Origin: Prevotellaceae bacterium
Lineage (GTDB): Bacteria > Bacteroidota > Bacteroidia > Bacteroidales > Paludibacteraceae
Direction of reading: 5' to 3'
Assembly: GCA_031270065.1 (NCBI GenBank)
Contig: JAISYF010000125.1
Coordinates: 1-48,942 of the forward strand
DNA length: 48,942 nucleotides
The position numbers and the translations under genes were made by a program. Every line of letters starts with the position of its first letter. Within the stretch, counting starts at the first letter, position 1. This document shows positions 34,247 to 43,034 of this stretch, piece after piece. A model generated the notes under the pieces. That model searched no databases. It had not been told where the DNA came from and saw nothing but the letters and a program-made list of their open reading frames with translations.

Positions 34247-35260
34247 ATGGAAATTTTATTAGGAAAAAATCTCGCTGAAATTCAGGCAATTACGCGAAAA
34301 CTTGCAATGCCTGATTTTACAGCGAAACAGATTGCACAATGGATTTACGCCAAACGTGCAACCGATTTTGAACAAATGACAAATATTTCGGTTAAAAACC
34401 GCGAACTTTTGGCAGAAAATTATATTATCGGCAGAAAAAATTATGATTTAGTTACCACCTCCGCTGACGGCACGCAAAAATATCTTTTCAACACAAAAAA
34501 CGGCTTTGTAGAAACTGTTTATTTGCCAGAAACAGACCGAAATACACTCTGCATTTCCTGTCAAGCGGGCTGCAAAATGAATTGCGTTTTTTGTATGACA
34601 GGCAAAATGGGATTTTCGGGCAGTCTTTTTTCAAGCGAAATCATAAATCAAATTCTTTCGGTGGAAAATTCCGAAAAACTGACCAATTTTGTCTTTATGG
34701 GAATGGGCGAGCCGTTTGACAATACCGCGCAAATTATTCAGGCGATAGACGTTATCACTTCACCGTGGGGCTTGGCTTTAAGTCCGCACAGGATTACCGT
34801 TTCCAGCGTTGGAATTATGCGCGGAATGAAAGAATTTTTGGAAAAAACCGACTGCCACCTCGCAATCAGCCTGCACAATCCTTTCCACGAGGAACGTTTC
34901 GCAATGATGCCGATTGAAAAGGCTTACCCGATTGAAAAAATTGTGACAGAACTCAAAAAATTCGACTTTTCGCATCAACGCCGACTGTCGTTTGAATATA
35001 TTATGTTTGACGGAATTAATGACACCCAACGGCACGCAACAGGCATTGTGAAACTGCTCAGAGGTTTTCCCTGCCGTGTAAATTTAATACGTTTTCACAA
35101 AGCGGAAGGAGTAGATTACCAAAGTCCGAGCCAAGAAAAAATGGAGTGGTTTCGCGACTATATATCTAATAATCAACTAATTTGCACCATTAGACGCTCG
35201 CGTGGCGAGGATATTTCGGCAGCCTGCGGACAATTAAAAACGGAACAAAATCAATCTTAA
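34247..35260 (+). CDS. rlmN: Dual-specificity 23S rRNA/tRNA methyltransferase RlmN
   Basis: A 337-residue radical-SAM enzyme. The cluster motif is C109-KMN-C113-VF-C116, followed by MTGKMGFSG; FVFMGMGEPFDN and ITVSSVGIM are family motifs, and the C-terminal Cys in ISAACGQL is the methyl-carrier cysteine. It makes 2-methyladenosine at A2503 of 23S rRNA and A37 of some tRNAs. The length is normal. It probably has its own start signal, since the GH3 gene ends in a palindromic tract 100 bases upstream. CIRRSRGED-type sequence (TIRRSRGEDISAACG) near the end is intact, arguing for activity. Confidence 0.94.
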   Translation: MEILLGKNLAEIQAITRKLAMPDFTAKQIAQWIYAKRATDFEQMTNISVKNRELLAENYIIGRKNYDLVTTSADGTQKYLFNTKNGFVETVYLPETDRNTLCISCQAGCKMNCVFCMTGKMGFSGSLFSSEIINQILSVENSEKLTNFVFMGMGEPFDNTAQIIQAIDVITSPWGLALSPHRITVSSVGIMRGMKEFLEKTDCHLAISLHNPFHEERFAMMPIEKAYPIEKIVTELKKFDFSHQRRLSFEYIMFDGINDTQRHATGIVKLLRGFPCRVNLIRFHKAEGVDYQSPSQEKMEWFRDYISNNQLICTIRRSRGEDISAACGQLKTEQNQS

Positions 35261-35369
35261 AAAGTTAAACAAAGTTAAAGTTTTGTTTATAATGCAACAT
35301 TTTCACTTTTTTTGCGTCTTGTGTAATATAAGCAAGACTTTTTTTTTACAAAATAAATTTTAATAAACA

Positions 35370-36089
35370 ATGAAAAAATTTTTACCAGTAATTGCTCTTG
35401 CAGCAGTTTTATTTTTACAGGGATGTAAATGGGACGACCCTTCATATCACAAATTTGCGGCTTTTGCGATTGGCGAAATTCGCGGCGAAAAAAGCGGTTC
35501 TATTTATCTTATGCAAGACGACAGCACAACAGTTTTGCTTAAAGGGTTGATTGCAAAATCGGATTCTATTTTCGGTTCTCGGTTTTATGCAGATGGTATG
35601 ATGTATGCAAAAGGTTATGGCGAAAATGGTTACGATATGACGCTCGAAGTTATATATTACATCGGCGTAACAGAAAAAGAGTTGATTTTTGTAGAAAATC
35701 AGAACGAAATTGAAGAAATTTCAACAGCAGGATTTGAGTTCAAAAGCAATGCTTTGAGCAGCATTTTTCAAACAGGCAAATATTTGAATATTCCGCTTGC
35801 AATCTATGTTGATGATTTAAAAAAACACTCTATTGACTATGCGTTAAATGAAGAAACTATTGATTTTAGCAAAAAAGAAGTAACGGTTTATCTTTGCCAC
35901 AACTCAGGCGACGACAGCAACAACAACAAAGTTACTCCATACGGCATTCTTTCGTCTTTGGATTTAACCTCTATTTTTGAGCATTATGAAAACGGCGAAG
36001 AAATTGTTATCAAATTAAATTACAAGGATTTAGGCAAAACGCAACAAACTTTGTCTTTAACTGTAATTTGCAAGAAATTAGATAGATAA
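35370..36089 (+). CDS. NigD-like lipoprotein
   Basis: A 239-residue protein with a lipoprotein signal (MKKFLPVIALAAVLFLQGC). It has an N-terminal beta-rich part (about 30-95; AIGEIRGEKSGSIYLMQDDS) and a C-terminal Ig-like part (about 140-239; IDFSKKEVTVYLCHNSGDD). The layout recalls NigD-like Bacteroides lipoproteins (an OB-like part plus a beta domain), which is a tentative call. A role cannot be inferred. A 32-bp palindrome sits 15 bases after the stop and may end transcription. Confidence 0.6.
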   Translation: MKKFLPVIALAAVLFLQGCKWDDPSYHKFAAFAIGEIRGEKSGSIYLMQDDSTTVLLKGLIAKSDSIFGSRFYADGMMYAKGYGENGYDMTLEVIYYIGVTEKELIFVENQNEIEEISTAGFEFKSNALSSIFQTGKYLNIPLAIYVDDLKKHSIDYALNEETIDFSKKEVTVYLCHNSGDDSNNNKVTPYGILSSLDLTSIFEHYENGEEIVIKLNYKDLGKTQQTLSLTVICKKLDR

Positions 36090-36104
36090 TTTAAAATATT
36101 ATTA

Positions 36105-36136
36105 TGTCAAGTTTCACAATGTTGTGAAACTTGACA
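36105..36136. repeat. 32-bp palindrome made of two IS-end-like arms
   Basis: TGTCAAGTTTCACAA and its exact complement surround a 2-base centre. The arm matches the first 15 bases of the transposon end at 48701 exactly and that at 119-96 with one mismatch. It lies 15 bases after the NigD-like gene stop. It may be a terminator hairpin that the transposon end mimics, or a minimal remnant with two facing ends. Confidence 0.6.
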
Positions 36137-36178
36137 CTTAACAATTTAAAATTAAAAACTTTACACAATACTTTTTTG

Positions 36179-36217
36179 GAGCGGGGAGTGATTTCGTGAG
36201 AAATTGCTCTTTTTTTG
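36179..36217 (+). terminator. Candidate rho-independent terminator
   Basis: GAGC ... ATTTC-GTGA-GAAAT ... GCTC forms an interrupted stem followed by seven T residues. It would end the NigD-like gene transcript. The stem has an asymmetric bulge, so the call is modest. Confidence 0.4.
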
Positions 36218-36249
36218 TTTTTAACCACAACACAGAAACTAATACAAAT

Positions 36250-36366
36250 TTAGAGTTTGTTTAAATTTTAGATAAAATATTGTTTATACCCTGTTATTGA
36301 AGTTGCGGGGCGCAGCAATGACAGGGTGTTGCATTTCCATAGTATCAGGAGAATTTTAAATAATTA
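36250..36366. mobile_element. MITE-like element, degenerate copy C
   Basis: TTAGAGTTTGTTTAAATTTT, AGATAAAATATTGTTTATACC, CCTGTTATTG and TGACAGGGTGTTGCATTTCC follow in the inverted order of copies A and B. The far end is degenerate (GAATTTTAAATAATTA). It lies upstream of the outer-membrane receptor promoter. Confidence 0.6.
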
Positions 36367-36388
36367 TCTGTTATGTATAATAATTATT

Positions 36389-36419
36389 TTTGTAAAACTA
36401 TTATTTTTTGTAACTTTGC
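36389..36419 (+). promoter_or_regulatory. Promoter of the outer-membrane receptor gene
   Basis: TTTG at 36389-36392 and TAACTTTGC at 36411-36419, 18 bases apart. The leader to the ATG at 36581 is about 155 bases and contains GGAGTTAAAGGAGTTATGAGG repeats and a possible 9-codon frame at 36451, whose meaning is unclear. Confidence 0.6.
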
Positions 36420-36580
36420 GCGGTTTCTAAAAATTAAACACACAAATAAAATGATTAATTGTCAAGTTATAAGGAGTTAAAGGAGTTATGAGGAGTTAGG
36501 TAGAAAGTACGGGAGACCCCAATTTTAAACTTTTATTCGTGTACTCAATAGTATTAGTGGTTAAAAATAAATTCAAATAA

Positions 36581-39157
36581 ATGAAAAATTATATTAAAAG
36601 TTTTTATAAAAACAAAAGAGCGTTTTGGTGGTTTGTTGGATTGTCTGTTGCAAAAAAAACTGTGATTTTAGCGGTTGCGTTGCTGTGCGGAAATTCCATT
36701 TTTGCGCAAACCACAATAAAAGGTAAAGTGCTTGATTTTCAGTCAAAAAATCCAATAGAATTTGTAACTGTTGCGGTAAAAGGGCAAAAAACTAATTTTT
36801 TTAACGGCGCGGCAGTTGATGCAAAAGGTGCGTTTGCTATTGAAAATTTACCAAAAGATACATTTCTGTTAACAGCCTCGTTTTTGGGTTATGATAATTT
36901 TGAACAGAAAATTATTGTAGATAATTCTCGAAAAATCATTGAATTAAAGCCGATTTTTCTAAAAGAAAACGCACATTCGCTGCAAGAGGTGCAGGTTACA
37001 GGAATGCAAAGCCAAATGCGCTTTGAGTTAGACAGAAAAGTTTTTAGTGTAGATGCAAATATTGCCTCTGCGGGCGGCTCTGCAAGCGAGATTCTGCAAA
37101 ATATTCCATCGGTAGAGGTTACCAATGAGGGCGAAATTTCGTTGCGCGGTTCCACTTCGGTAGTTATTTGGATTAACGGCAAAGAATCGGGCTTAACCTC
37201 TGATAATCAAGCGTCTATACTCGAACAGTTGCCAGCCGAAACTATCGAAAGAGTAGAAATTATCACAAATCCGTCTGCCAAATACAGCCCCGAAGGTACA
37301 GCGGGAATTATCAATATTGTGCTGAAAGAAAACCGCAAAGCAGGCTACTACGGCAGCGTTCAGGCAGGAATGGACTCGCGGTTAGGCTACAATGCAAGCG
37401 GCAGCATAAATTACAGCAGCAACAAAGTTGAGGGCTTCGCCTCGGTCGGTTTCCGCAGCAGAGTGAGGAAAAGAGGCGGTTATTCCAACAGAATTTTTAA
37501 AGATGATTTTAATGATTCTATCGGCTTTTTAAACCAAAATAACTATTCGCAAGGGCGCAATAATAATATTTTTACCCGTTTGGGAGTTACTTACCACGCC
37601 ACAAAAAAAGACCATATTTCGCTTTCGGGCTTTGGAATGTTTGGAGGCAGAAAAGAATATGCAAACGTTTTTACGCAGCAAAGTTTTCCGCAAAATTTGC
37701 AAAATTTCAGGCGGACAGACGGAGAAAGATATATGTCGGGCGGTAATGTGCAACTCGGCTACAAACACGATTTCGACAAGGAACATTATCTTGATTTGAC
37801 CGCTACTTACAATATTTGGGGAATGAAAAACAGGTCGGATTTTTCGCAATTCGACACCGTTTTTTCTACTTACAACACGATTATAAATGGAAAAGATACA
37901 GTTTTGGACACAACAATTTACCGCAATTCTTTTCAACGCCAAACGCAAGACGTTTTAAATCATTTATTCAATTTTAAGGCGGATTATTCAAATAATATTA
38001 ATGCGCACAGCAAGGTTGAGGCTGGCGCAGAGGTTACTTTGCAGTTCGACAACAGCCCTGTGCAGACTTTTTCGGGCAGTTCGATTTTCGACACTACGGT
38101 TACGCCTTCTCTCTGCAACACTTTCCTTTACAACCGCAATACTTACGCGCTATATTCAACATATTCAGGCAAATACGGCAATTTTAATTTTCAGGTTGGC
38201 TTGCGTGGCGAGGTGTGGAATACGAATATAAAATCGTTTGAATATGGACAAAACGCGCAAACGACAACGCCGTACAAGTCGCTTGACTGGAGTCTTTTTC
38301 CATCAGTTTTTCTTTCGTATCAACTGCCGAAAGATAACCAGCTGCAAGTAAATTACACCCGCAGAATTCGCAGACCCTGGGGCGGACAGTTGAACGCATT
38401 TAAAAATATTACCGACTCCACAAATATATCTTTTGGCAATCCGTATCTCAATCCAGAATACTCTAACGCGCTGGAACTCAACTATATAAAGATGTGGAAA
38501 AATCATACAATTTCGTTTTCGGGTTATTTCCGAAATACCGAAAATGTGATGCAGCGCATTTCGTATTTGCAAGATAATTTAATGTATTCTACGCAAAATA
38601 ATGTTGCAAAATCTATTTCCACAGGTGCAGAATTTGTTGTAAAAAATTCGTTTTGGAAAATGCTGAATTTGACCACAACTTTAAATCTTTATTACTATCA
38701 GATTGACGCTTGGAAATATGCCGTTCCTGCGGTAAATGATACGGTTTTCGGGCAAAAACAGGCATCTCTCTCTTGGAATGTGCGTATGATTGTGGCGTTG
38801 ATGTTGCCCAAAGGCTTTTCGTTGCAGGTTACAGGCGGCTACAACGCGCCTCAGGCAACTGCGCAAGGGCGCACCAAGGGCAGTTATTCCATTGACGCAG
38901 GGCTTAGAAAAACGCTCAAAAGTTTCAGTTTTAGCCTCAACGCCCGCGATATTTTCAATTCCCGCGCCCGCAGCAGCATAACCGAAGGCAAAGGCTTTTC
39001 ACTTGATTCGTATAATTGGTGGGGAGGCAGAACGTTCTCACTGACAGTTACTTACAACTTCGGCAATATGAAACGCGACCTCCGCAAAGAACGCCAACAG
39101 CAAAACGGCGAAGAGCAGCAGCAGGGAATTGACGGCAGCGATTTTGGCGGGGAATAA
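36581..39157 (+). CDS. TonB-receptor-like outer-membrane beta-barrel protein
   Basis: An 858-residue protein. The signal peptide (about 25-43; TVILAVALLCGNSIFAQ) is preceded by an unusual basic N-terminal extension of about 25 residues. A CarboxypepD-like domain follows (about 44-130; TIKGKVLDFQSKNPIEFVTV), then a plug domain (about 145-250; LQNIPSVEVTNEGEISLRGS, PAETIERVEIITNPSAKYSP), then a barrel of the 'outer membrane beta-barrel family' type ending TFSLTVTYNF. The last 25 residues are Gln-rich and charged. The plug resembles receptors without a SusD partner; none is adjacent. The ligand is unknown. A hairpin at 39264-39292 follows the gene. Confidence 0.87.
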   Translation: MKNYIKSFYKNKRAFWWFVGLSVAKKTVILAVALLCGNSIFAQTTIKGKVLDFQSKNPIEFVTVAVKGQKTNFFNGAAVDAKGAFAIENLPKDTFLLTASFLGYDNFEQKIIVDNSRKIIELKPIFLKENAHSLQEVQVTGMQSQMRFELDRKVFSVDANIASAGGSASEILQNIPSVEVTNEGEISLRGSTSVVIWINGKESGLTSDNQASILEQLPAETIERVEIITNPSAKYSPEGTAGIINIVLKENRKAGYYGSVQAGMDSRLGYNASGSINYSSNKVEGFASVGFRSRVRKRGGYSNRIFKDDFNDSIGFLNQNNYSQGRNNNIFTRLGVTYHATKKDHISLSGFGMFGGRKEYANVFTQQSFPQNLQNFRRTDGERYMSGGNVQLGYKHDFDKEHYLDLTATYNIWGMKNRSDFSQFDTVFSTYNTIINGKDTVLDTTIYRNSFQRQTQDVLNHLFNFKADYSNNINAHSKVEAGAEVTLQFDNSPVQTFSGSSIFDTTVTPSLCNTFLYNRNTYALYSTYSGKYGNFNFQVGLRGEVWNTNIKSFEYGQNAQTTTPYKSLDWSLFPSVFLSYQLPKDNQLQVNYTRRIRRPWGGQLNAFKNITDSTNISFGNPYLNPEYSNALELNYIKMWKNHTISFSGYFRNTENVMQRISYLQDNLMYSTQNNVAKSISTGAEFVVKNSFWKMLNLTTTLNLYYYQIDAWKYAVPAVNDTVFGQKQASLSWNVRMIVALMLPKGFSLQVTGGYNAPQATAQGRTKGSYSIDAGLRKTLKSFSFSLNARDIFNSRARSSITEGKGFSLDSYNWWGGRTFSLTVTYNFGNMKRDLRKERQQQNGEEQQQGIDGSDFGGE

Positions 39158-39263
39158 AAAAATTTATTACTGTCCGCTAAACATTTTTAGAACAAAGACC
39201 GCTACGCTAAAAGAACAAAGACTTGTGCAAGATTTTTTGATTATGGTGCAAAATTTAAAAAAA

Positions 39264-39292
39264 ATTGCCGTATGTTAAAACCATACAGCAAT
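39264..39292 (+). terminator. Hairpin after the outer-membrane receptor gene
   Basis: ATTGCCGTATG and CATACAGCAAT pair with one mismatch around a 7-base loop, about 105 bases after the stop. An A-rich stretch precedes it and a T-rich stretch follows at 39300-39310, so it could work in either direction. Confidence 0.5.
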
Positions 39293-39302
39293 CAATTAGA
39301 TT

Positions 39303-39374
39303 TTATTTTTTCACAAATTTTTCTGCCTCATTTTCTATTTTTATAAAATAAACGCCCTGCGGCAAATGCGAAAC
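39303..39374 (-). pseudogene. Orphan C-terminal piece of a T9SS sorting domain
   Basis: On the minus strand the frame encodes VSHLPQGVYFIKIENEAEKF and VKK then a stop, which is the last strand of a type A sorting domain (compare GVYLFEIVLEN in the 806-residue protein and GAYLLRLKINN in the Rhs partner). It is preceded directly by a stop codon. This is a remnant of a lost T9SS cargo gene. The rest of the 279-base gap between the receptor gene and 39437 has only the hairpin and AT-rich sequence. Confidence 0.75.
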
Positions 39375-39436
39375 TTAAAAAAAAGCGTTAAACAAATTTT
39401 ATAAAAAAATCGTGTTTTTTCTGTTTAATCTGTGTG

Positions 39437-39775
39437 CTATTTTTCTGAATATCTAAACGAAATCCAAAACTCAACCACAGCGCAAACAAGCAGCGAAATT
39501 ACCCACGCATTATTTTCAATCCACATTAAATAACCTGTGATTACCAGCAAGATAACAATTAAAAATTGTTGATTATTAAGTCTTCGTATTCGTTTGTTTT
39601 CGGAACGCGGCAACAGTAAAAATCTGAAAATAATATTCAGTAATGCTCCTGCGCAAAAAATCCAAAATCCTGTTTTTTCAAGCCCGAAATTGATATTGAG
39701 CATACAAAGCAATGCGCCGATAATTATCAGAAAATATCCGCAAAAAAATGGCAAAAACAATTTTTTATTTATCAT
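39437..39775 (-). CDS. Small integral membrane protein, unknown role
   Basis: A 112-residue protein with about four hydrophobic segments (LFLPFFCGYFLIIIGALLCM, FWIFCAGALLNIIFRFLLL, FLIVILLVITGYLMWI, VISLLVCAVVEFWISFRY) and a short basic loop (PRSENKRIRRLNNQ). I recognise no family. It begins 10 bases after the M23 peptidase gene in the same direction, so it is probably in the ndk-peptidase unit. Confidence 0.65.
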   Translation of the reverse strand: MINKKLFLPFFCGYFLIIIGALLCMLNINFGLEKTGFWIFCAGALLNIIFRFLLLPRSENKRIRRLNNQQFLIVILLVITGYLMWIENNAWVISLLVCAVVEFWISFRYSEK

Positions 39776-39785
39776 AAATAACTGA

Positions 39786-40739
39786 TTATCTGTATCTTAT
39801 AGAACGACCAACGCGCAGAACTGTATTACGGTTAATTCTGTTGAGTTTGCAAAGTGTAGAAACTGTTGTACCGTAACGATGTGCAATATAGGACAACGTT
39901 TGACCGCTACGCACTCTGTGATAACGCGCCTCTTTGAGTTTTTCAAGTTCGGTTTTATGCCCAAAAGTTTCCTTTTTTGTAAGCGGAAATTTTTCATAAA
40001 GGCAATTTTGGTGTTGATAATCAATCAATTTTGTAGTATTGAAAGCGTTGCCTAGAAAACGGAGTTCGAGGTGCAGATGCGGACCGGAACTGCGCCCTGT
40101 GCTGCCGCCAAGCCCGATTGGGTCGCCCGCTTTAACTTCCTGATTTACAGCGACAAGTTTTTTTGAAAGGTGCGCATAGATTGATTCCAAACCATTCGGG
40201 TGCTGAATTACTACGTAATTTCCGTAACCCCGCCTTTCGTAATCAACAATTCTGACTTTGCCGTCAAACATTGCAACAACGGTGTCGCCGATAGTCAAAC
40301 CGATGTCTGTGCCGTAGTGAAAACGGCTGCGGCGAGGTCCAAAAGGCGAAGTTATATGCGAACCTTTGACTGGAAAAATGAAACCTGCGCAGTTGATAAT
40401 AGTGTCGGGCAGGCTGTCAATTTTAACGCGGTAGGGATTGAGCCGCTCCGATGTCCAAGAAAAATTCTTGTAAATATCGCTAACTGCGTCAATTTCCTCA
40501 TCGTCAAACTCCTCGTCTTTACTTTCGTCAAATTCATCAACATCAATATCATTAGAAGCGGGTTTTGGCGGAGTTTTTACTTCGTTTACATTTATTACAG
40601 TGCTTACAGGAGGAATATTCGCCTTTGCAATATAAGGAACAGAGTCTTTTACCTCTGTTTTTTTTATATTTGTTTGTGAAAATAAACCGAAATTTATAAC
40701 AAAAAGCAGTAAAAGTAATGTCGTAATAATATTTTTCAT
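39786..40739 (-). CDS. M23 metallopeptidase with C-terminal LysM domain
   Basis: A 317-residue exported protein with a signal peptide (MKNIITTLLLLLFVINFGLF). A very acidic linker (about 60-90; DEFDESKDEEFDDEEIDAV) is followed by a LytM/M23 peptidase domain (about 120-225) with RFHYGTDIG, SIYAHLSKK and GPHLHLE, giving the HxxxD and HxH zinc ligands, so it is likely active. A LysM domain closes the protein (about 270-316; HRVRSGQTLSYIAHRYGTT). It cuts peptide stems or bridges of peptidoglycan. It is 25 bases after ndk and 10 bases before the small membrane protein. Confidence 0.9.
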   Translation of the reverse strand: MKNIITTLLLLLFVINFGLFSQTNIKKTEVKDSVPYIAKANIPPVSTVINVNEVKTPPKPASNDIDVDEFDESKDEEFDDEEIDAVSDIYKNFSWTSERLNPYRVKIDSLPDTIINCAGFIFPVKGSHITSPFGPRRSRFHYGTDIGLTIGDTVVAMFDGKVRIVDYERRGYGNYVVIQHPNGLESIYAHLSKKLVAVNQEVKAGDPIGLGGSTGRSSGPHLHLELRFLGNAFNTTKLIDYQHQNCLYEKFPLTKKETFGHKTELEKLKEARYHRVRSGQTLSYIAHRYGTTVSTLCKLNRINRNTVLRVGRSIRYR

Positions 40740-40764
40740 AAAAAATTATAACTGTTTTTAGTTT

Positions 40765-41235
40765 TTAAAAATTAATTTCCTCTAAATTATTAATAAATGA
40801 TAGATTAACTTTCTGATAATCAAATATTTCCGTATCTGCAAAAAATCGTTTTACTTCGATTTTTCCGTTCTCAACGCTATCTGATGCGTGAATAATATTT
40901 TCCTGATTTGACATCGAAAAATCGCCGCGAACAGTGCCTGCCGCTGCGTTTCTGCCGTTGGTAACGCCTGTCATAGCACGCACTACTGATACTGCCTCAA
41001 CGCCTTCGAGGCAAATTATCACAACAGGCGAAACTGTCATAGATTGTTTTATGCGCGGAAAAAACGGTTTGTCCGCCAGATGCGCGTAGTGTTCATTGAG
41101 AATTTTGTCGGTGAGGTTCACCATTTTTAAGCCTGCCAGACGCAGTCCTTTACGCTCAAAACGCGAAATAACTTCGCCGACAATTTCCCTCTGTACACCG
41201 CTCGGCTTGATTATTATTAAAGTTTTTTCTAACAT
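40765..41235 (-). CDS. ndk: Nucleoside diphosphate kinase
   Basis: A 156-residue protein of normal length. TLIIIKPSGVQREIVGEVI, the Arg-rich RAMTGVTNGRNAAAGTVRGD and the active-site NIIHASDS (phosphate-accepting His) are all present. It moves the gamma phosphate from NTPs to NDPs through a phospho-histidine. The gene leads a minus-strand unit with the M23 peptidase (25-base gap), an unusual pairing. The 251-base divergent gap upstream is very AT-rich and holds the promoter of the plus-strand lipoprotein. Confidence 0.94.
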   Translation of the reverse strand: MLEKTLIIIKPSGVQREIVGEVISRFERKGLRLAGLKMVNLTDKILNEHYAHLADKPFFPRIKQSMTVSPVVIICLEGVEAVSVVRAMTGVTNGRNAAAGTVRGDFSMSNQENIIHASDSVENGKIEVKRFFADTEIFDYQKVNLSFINNLEEINF

Positions 41236-41425
41236 ACTAAAATATAAAATTTAAGGATTTAAAAAATTGATTTTTTTTCTATTTATACAAAAAAATGCAC
41301 CGCATTTCAACGATATGGCGCAAAATTATTAAAAAATTCTCAAAAATAAAATTTATGCTCAATTTTTTTATTGTTTTTTAACTATTATTTCTATTTTTAA
41401 GACTAATCTTTTACGATTTTTTAAA

Positions 41426-41458
41426 TTTGTGTAATCAACAAAAAAATTGTAACTTTGC
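41426..41458 (+). promoter_or_regulatory. Promoter of the lipoprotein-mreC unit
   Basis: TTTG at 41426-41429 and TAACTTTGC at 41450-41458 are 20 bases apart, ideal for Bacteroidota. The lipoprotein ATG follows 28 bases later. Confidence 0.75.
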
Positions 41459-41486
41459 ACCAAATTTTTAACAAAAAAAATTTATT

Positions 41487-41981
41487 ATGAAAAAATTTAT
41501 TTTATTTGTAGCGGTTTGTGCGGTAATGTTTGGCTGCAAAAAACCGCCAGCACCAACAAACAACCCGATTTTTTCGGTAAAATATCAATCTGAGGCAGAC
41601 GGCGAACTTGTGCCAATGACAAATGGACAAACTATTATTTTTGACGAGTATATAAACGAAGAGTTGCTCGGCGGCGATTTGTTTGATTTTCGCGGTTATA
41701 TTTACTCCGAAGAGTCGTTTGACTTGGTAGTTACTGTAACGCGCGAAACCGTTCCAGAAAATTCAACTGACCAATTTTGCATTTTGAATTGCGTTACAGG
41801 CAACGGTATGCAAACGCAGGATTTTACCGATTATCTGACCGCAGACGAAACGCTTTTTTACGGACATTTCGTGCCTGAGCAAAATGTTGCAAGCGAGAGC
41901 GTTGTTTGGTACGATTTTCACGAGGCGGGCAAGCCTGATGCGAAAATCAAAGTGAAAGTAATTTATCGTTATAACCCTTAA
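41487..41981 (+). CDS. Small lipoprotein preceding mreC
   Basis: A 164-residue protein with a lipoprotein signal (MKKFILFVAVCAVMFGC). The mature part looks like one beta-sandwich (about 30-160; SVKYQSEADGELVPMTNGQ, DLVVTVTRETVPEN, AKIKVKVIYRYNP) with two nearby cysteines (FCILNC). I recognise no family. The mreC ATG is only 21 bases after its stop and the promoter lies in front of this gene, so it appears to be first in the mre transcript, where mreB might be expected. Confidence 0.72.
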   Translation: MKKFILFVAVCAVMFGCKKPPAPTNNPIFSVKYQSEADGELVPMTNGQTIIFDEYINEELLGGDLFDFRGYIYSEESFDLVVTVTRETVPENSTDQFCILNCVTGNGMQTQDFTDYLTADETLFYGHFVPEQNVASESVVWYDFHEAGKPDAKIKVKVIYRYNP

Positions 41982-42002
41982 TGAATTGAGGGTGAAAAAT
42001 TT

Positions 42003-42815
42003 ATGTTCAAATTTTTTCAAAAATATTCAACGTTTCTGATTTTTTTGTTGTTGGAAAGCGTTGCTTTTGCGCTGATTGCAAATCAAAGCGTCTTTCAAAA
42101 AAGCCTTTTTGCAAAGAGCGTGATTGAGGTAACCGCCTCGTTTTACAATACAACGAACAATATTACGCAATATTTTTGGTTAAAAAACGACAATAAAAAA
42201 CTGTCTGCCGAAAATGCAGAATTGCAAAGAAAAGTTAAAGTTTTAGAGAAATTTATTGCGCAAAAAAACTATGAAAACACGCTTGACGGCGATAGCGTTC
42301 TGATAATTATTCCTGTAAAAATAGTTTATAAAACCGTTGATAAAATCAATAACTACATGATAATCAACAAAGGGCGCAAAGACGGAATCAGAAAAGATAT
42401 GAGCGTGGTAAGCGCAAACAGCGTGGTGGGCGTGGTGCAAACGGTTTCGGACAACTATGCTGTGGTAATTTCAGTATTGAGCCAAAAATTGAAAATTAGC
42501 GGTAAGTTACAAAAAGCCGACTACTTATGTTCAATTTTTTGGAATGGACAATCTCCGCGAAAGTGCAATATTGAAAATATTCCAGACCACGTTGCTGCTG
42601 CGGTCGGCGACACGATTGTAACGAGTGGTTACTCGTCGATTTTCCCCGAAAATGTGGTTGTCGGCACAATAAAAAAAATCACGCTCAATCCTTCTACTGC
42701 ATGGAACAACATCGAAATAGAATACGCAACTGACTTTATGACAGTGAGTTTTGTGAATGTGGTGGCAAATGCTCGGCACAACGAGTTGAATAGTTTGCAA
42801 CAAAGTTTGGAATAA
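42003..42815 (+). CDS. mreC: Rod shape-determining protein MreC
   Basis: A 270-residue protein with an N-terminal membrane segment (FLIFLLLESVAFALIANQ), a coiled coil (about 60-85; KKLSAENAELQRKVKVLEKF) and the periplasmic double beta-barrel domain (about 95-255; IVYKTVDKINNYMIINKGRK, GIRKDMSVVSANSVVGVVQT, GDTIVTSGYSSIFPENVVVG). It is the periplasmic scaffold that links MreB-directed wall growth to PBP2. It is followed after a repeat-filled gap of about 220 bases by mreD and mrdA. No mreB is seen upstream. Confidence 0.93.
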   Translation: MFKFFQKYSTFLIFLLLESVAFALIANQSVFQKSLFAKSVIEVTASFYNTTNNITQYFWLKNDNKKLSAENAELQRKVKVLEKFIAQKNYENTLDGDSVLIIIPVKIVYKTVDKINNYMIINKGRKDGIRKDMSVVSANSVVGVVQTVSDNYAVVISVLSQKLKISGKLQKADYLCSIFWNGQSPRKCNIENIPDHVAAAVGDTIVTSGYSSIFPENVVVGTIKKITLNPSTAWNNIEIEYATDFMTVSFVNVVANARHNELNSLQQSLE

Positions 42816-42823
42816 AAATTGTG

Positions 42824-43006
42824 GTTATTTGTGGTTATTAATTGTTATTTGTTGTTATTTGTTGTTATTTATAGTTATTAATTGTTATTTGTAGTTATTT
42901 ATAGTTTGAGTTATCAAAAACAACAAATAACTATTAATAACTGCCGAAGGCAAATAACTATCAATAACTATCAATAACTGCCGAAGGCAAATAACTATTA
43001 ATAACA
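42824..43006. repeat. GTTATTTGT / ACAAATAAC inverted tract with 37-bp direct repeat
   Basis: The left half is made of GTTATTTGT/GTTATTTAT/GTTATTAAT units; the right half of AATAACTAT/CAAATAAC units, so the halves are complementary. CTGCCGAAGGCAAATAACTA occurs twice, at 42941 and 42978 (period 37). The tract fills the 219-base gap between mreC and mreD and could fold into a long hairpin inside the transcript. No gene fits. Confidence 0.65.
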
Positions 43007-43034
43007 AAATAAAGAAATAAAGAAAAATAGAAAA

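Noticed and set aside
36451..36480. Nine-codon leader peptide upstream of the receptor gene
   Set aside because: The frame is too short and shows no amino-acid bias or attenuator structure.
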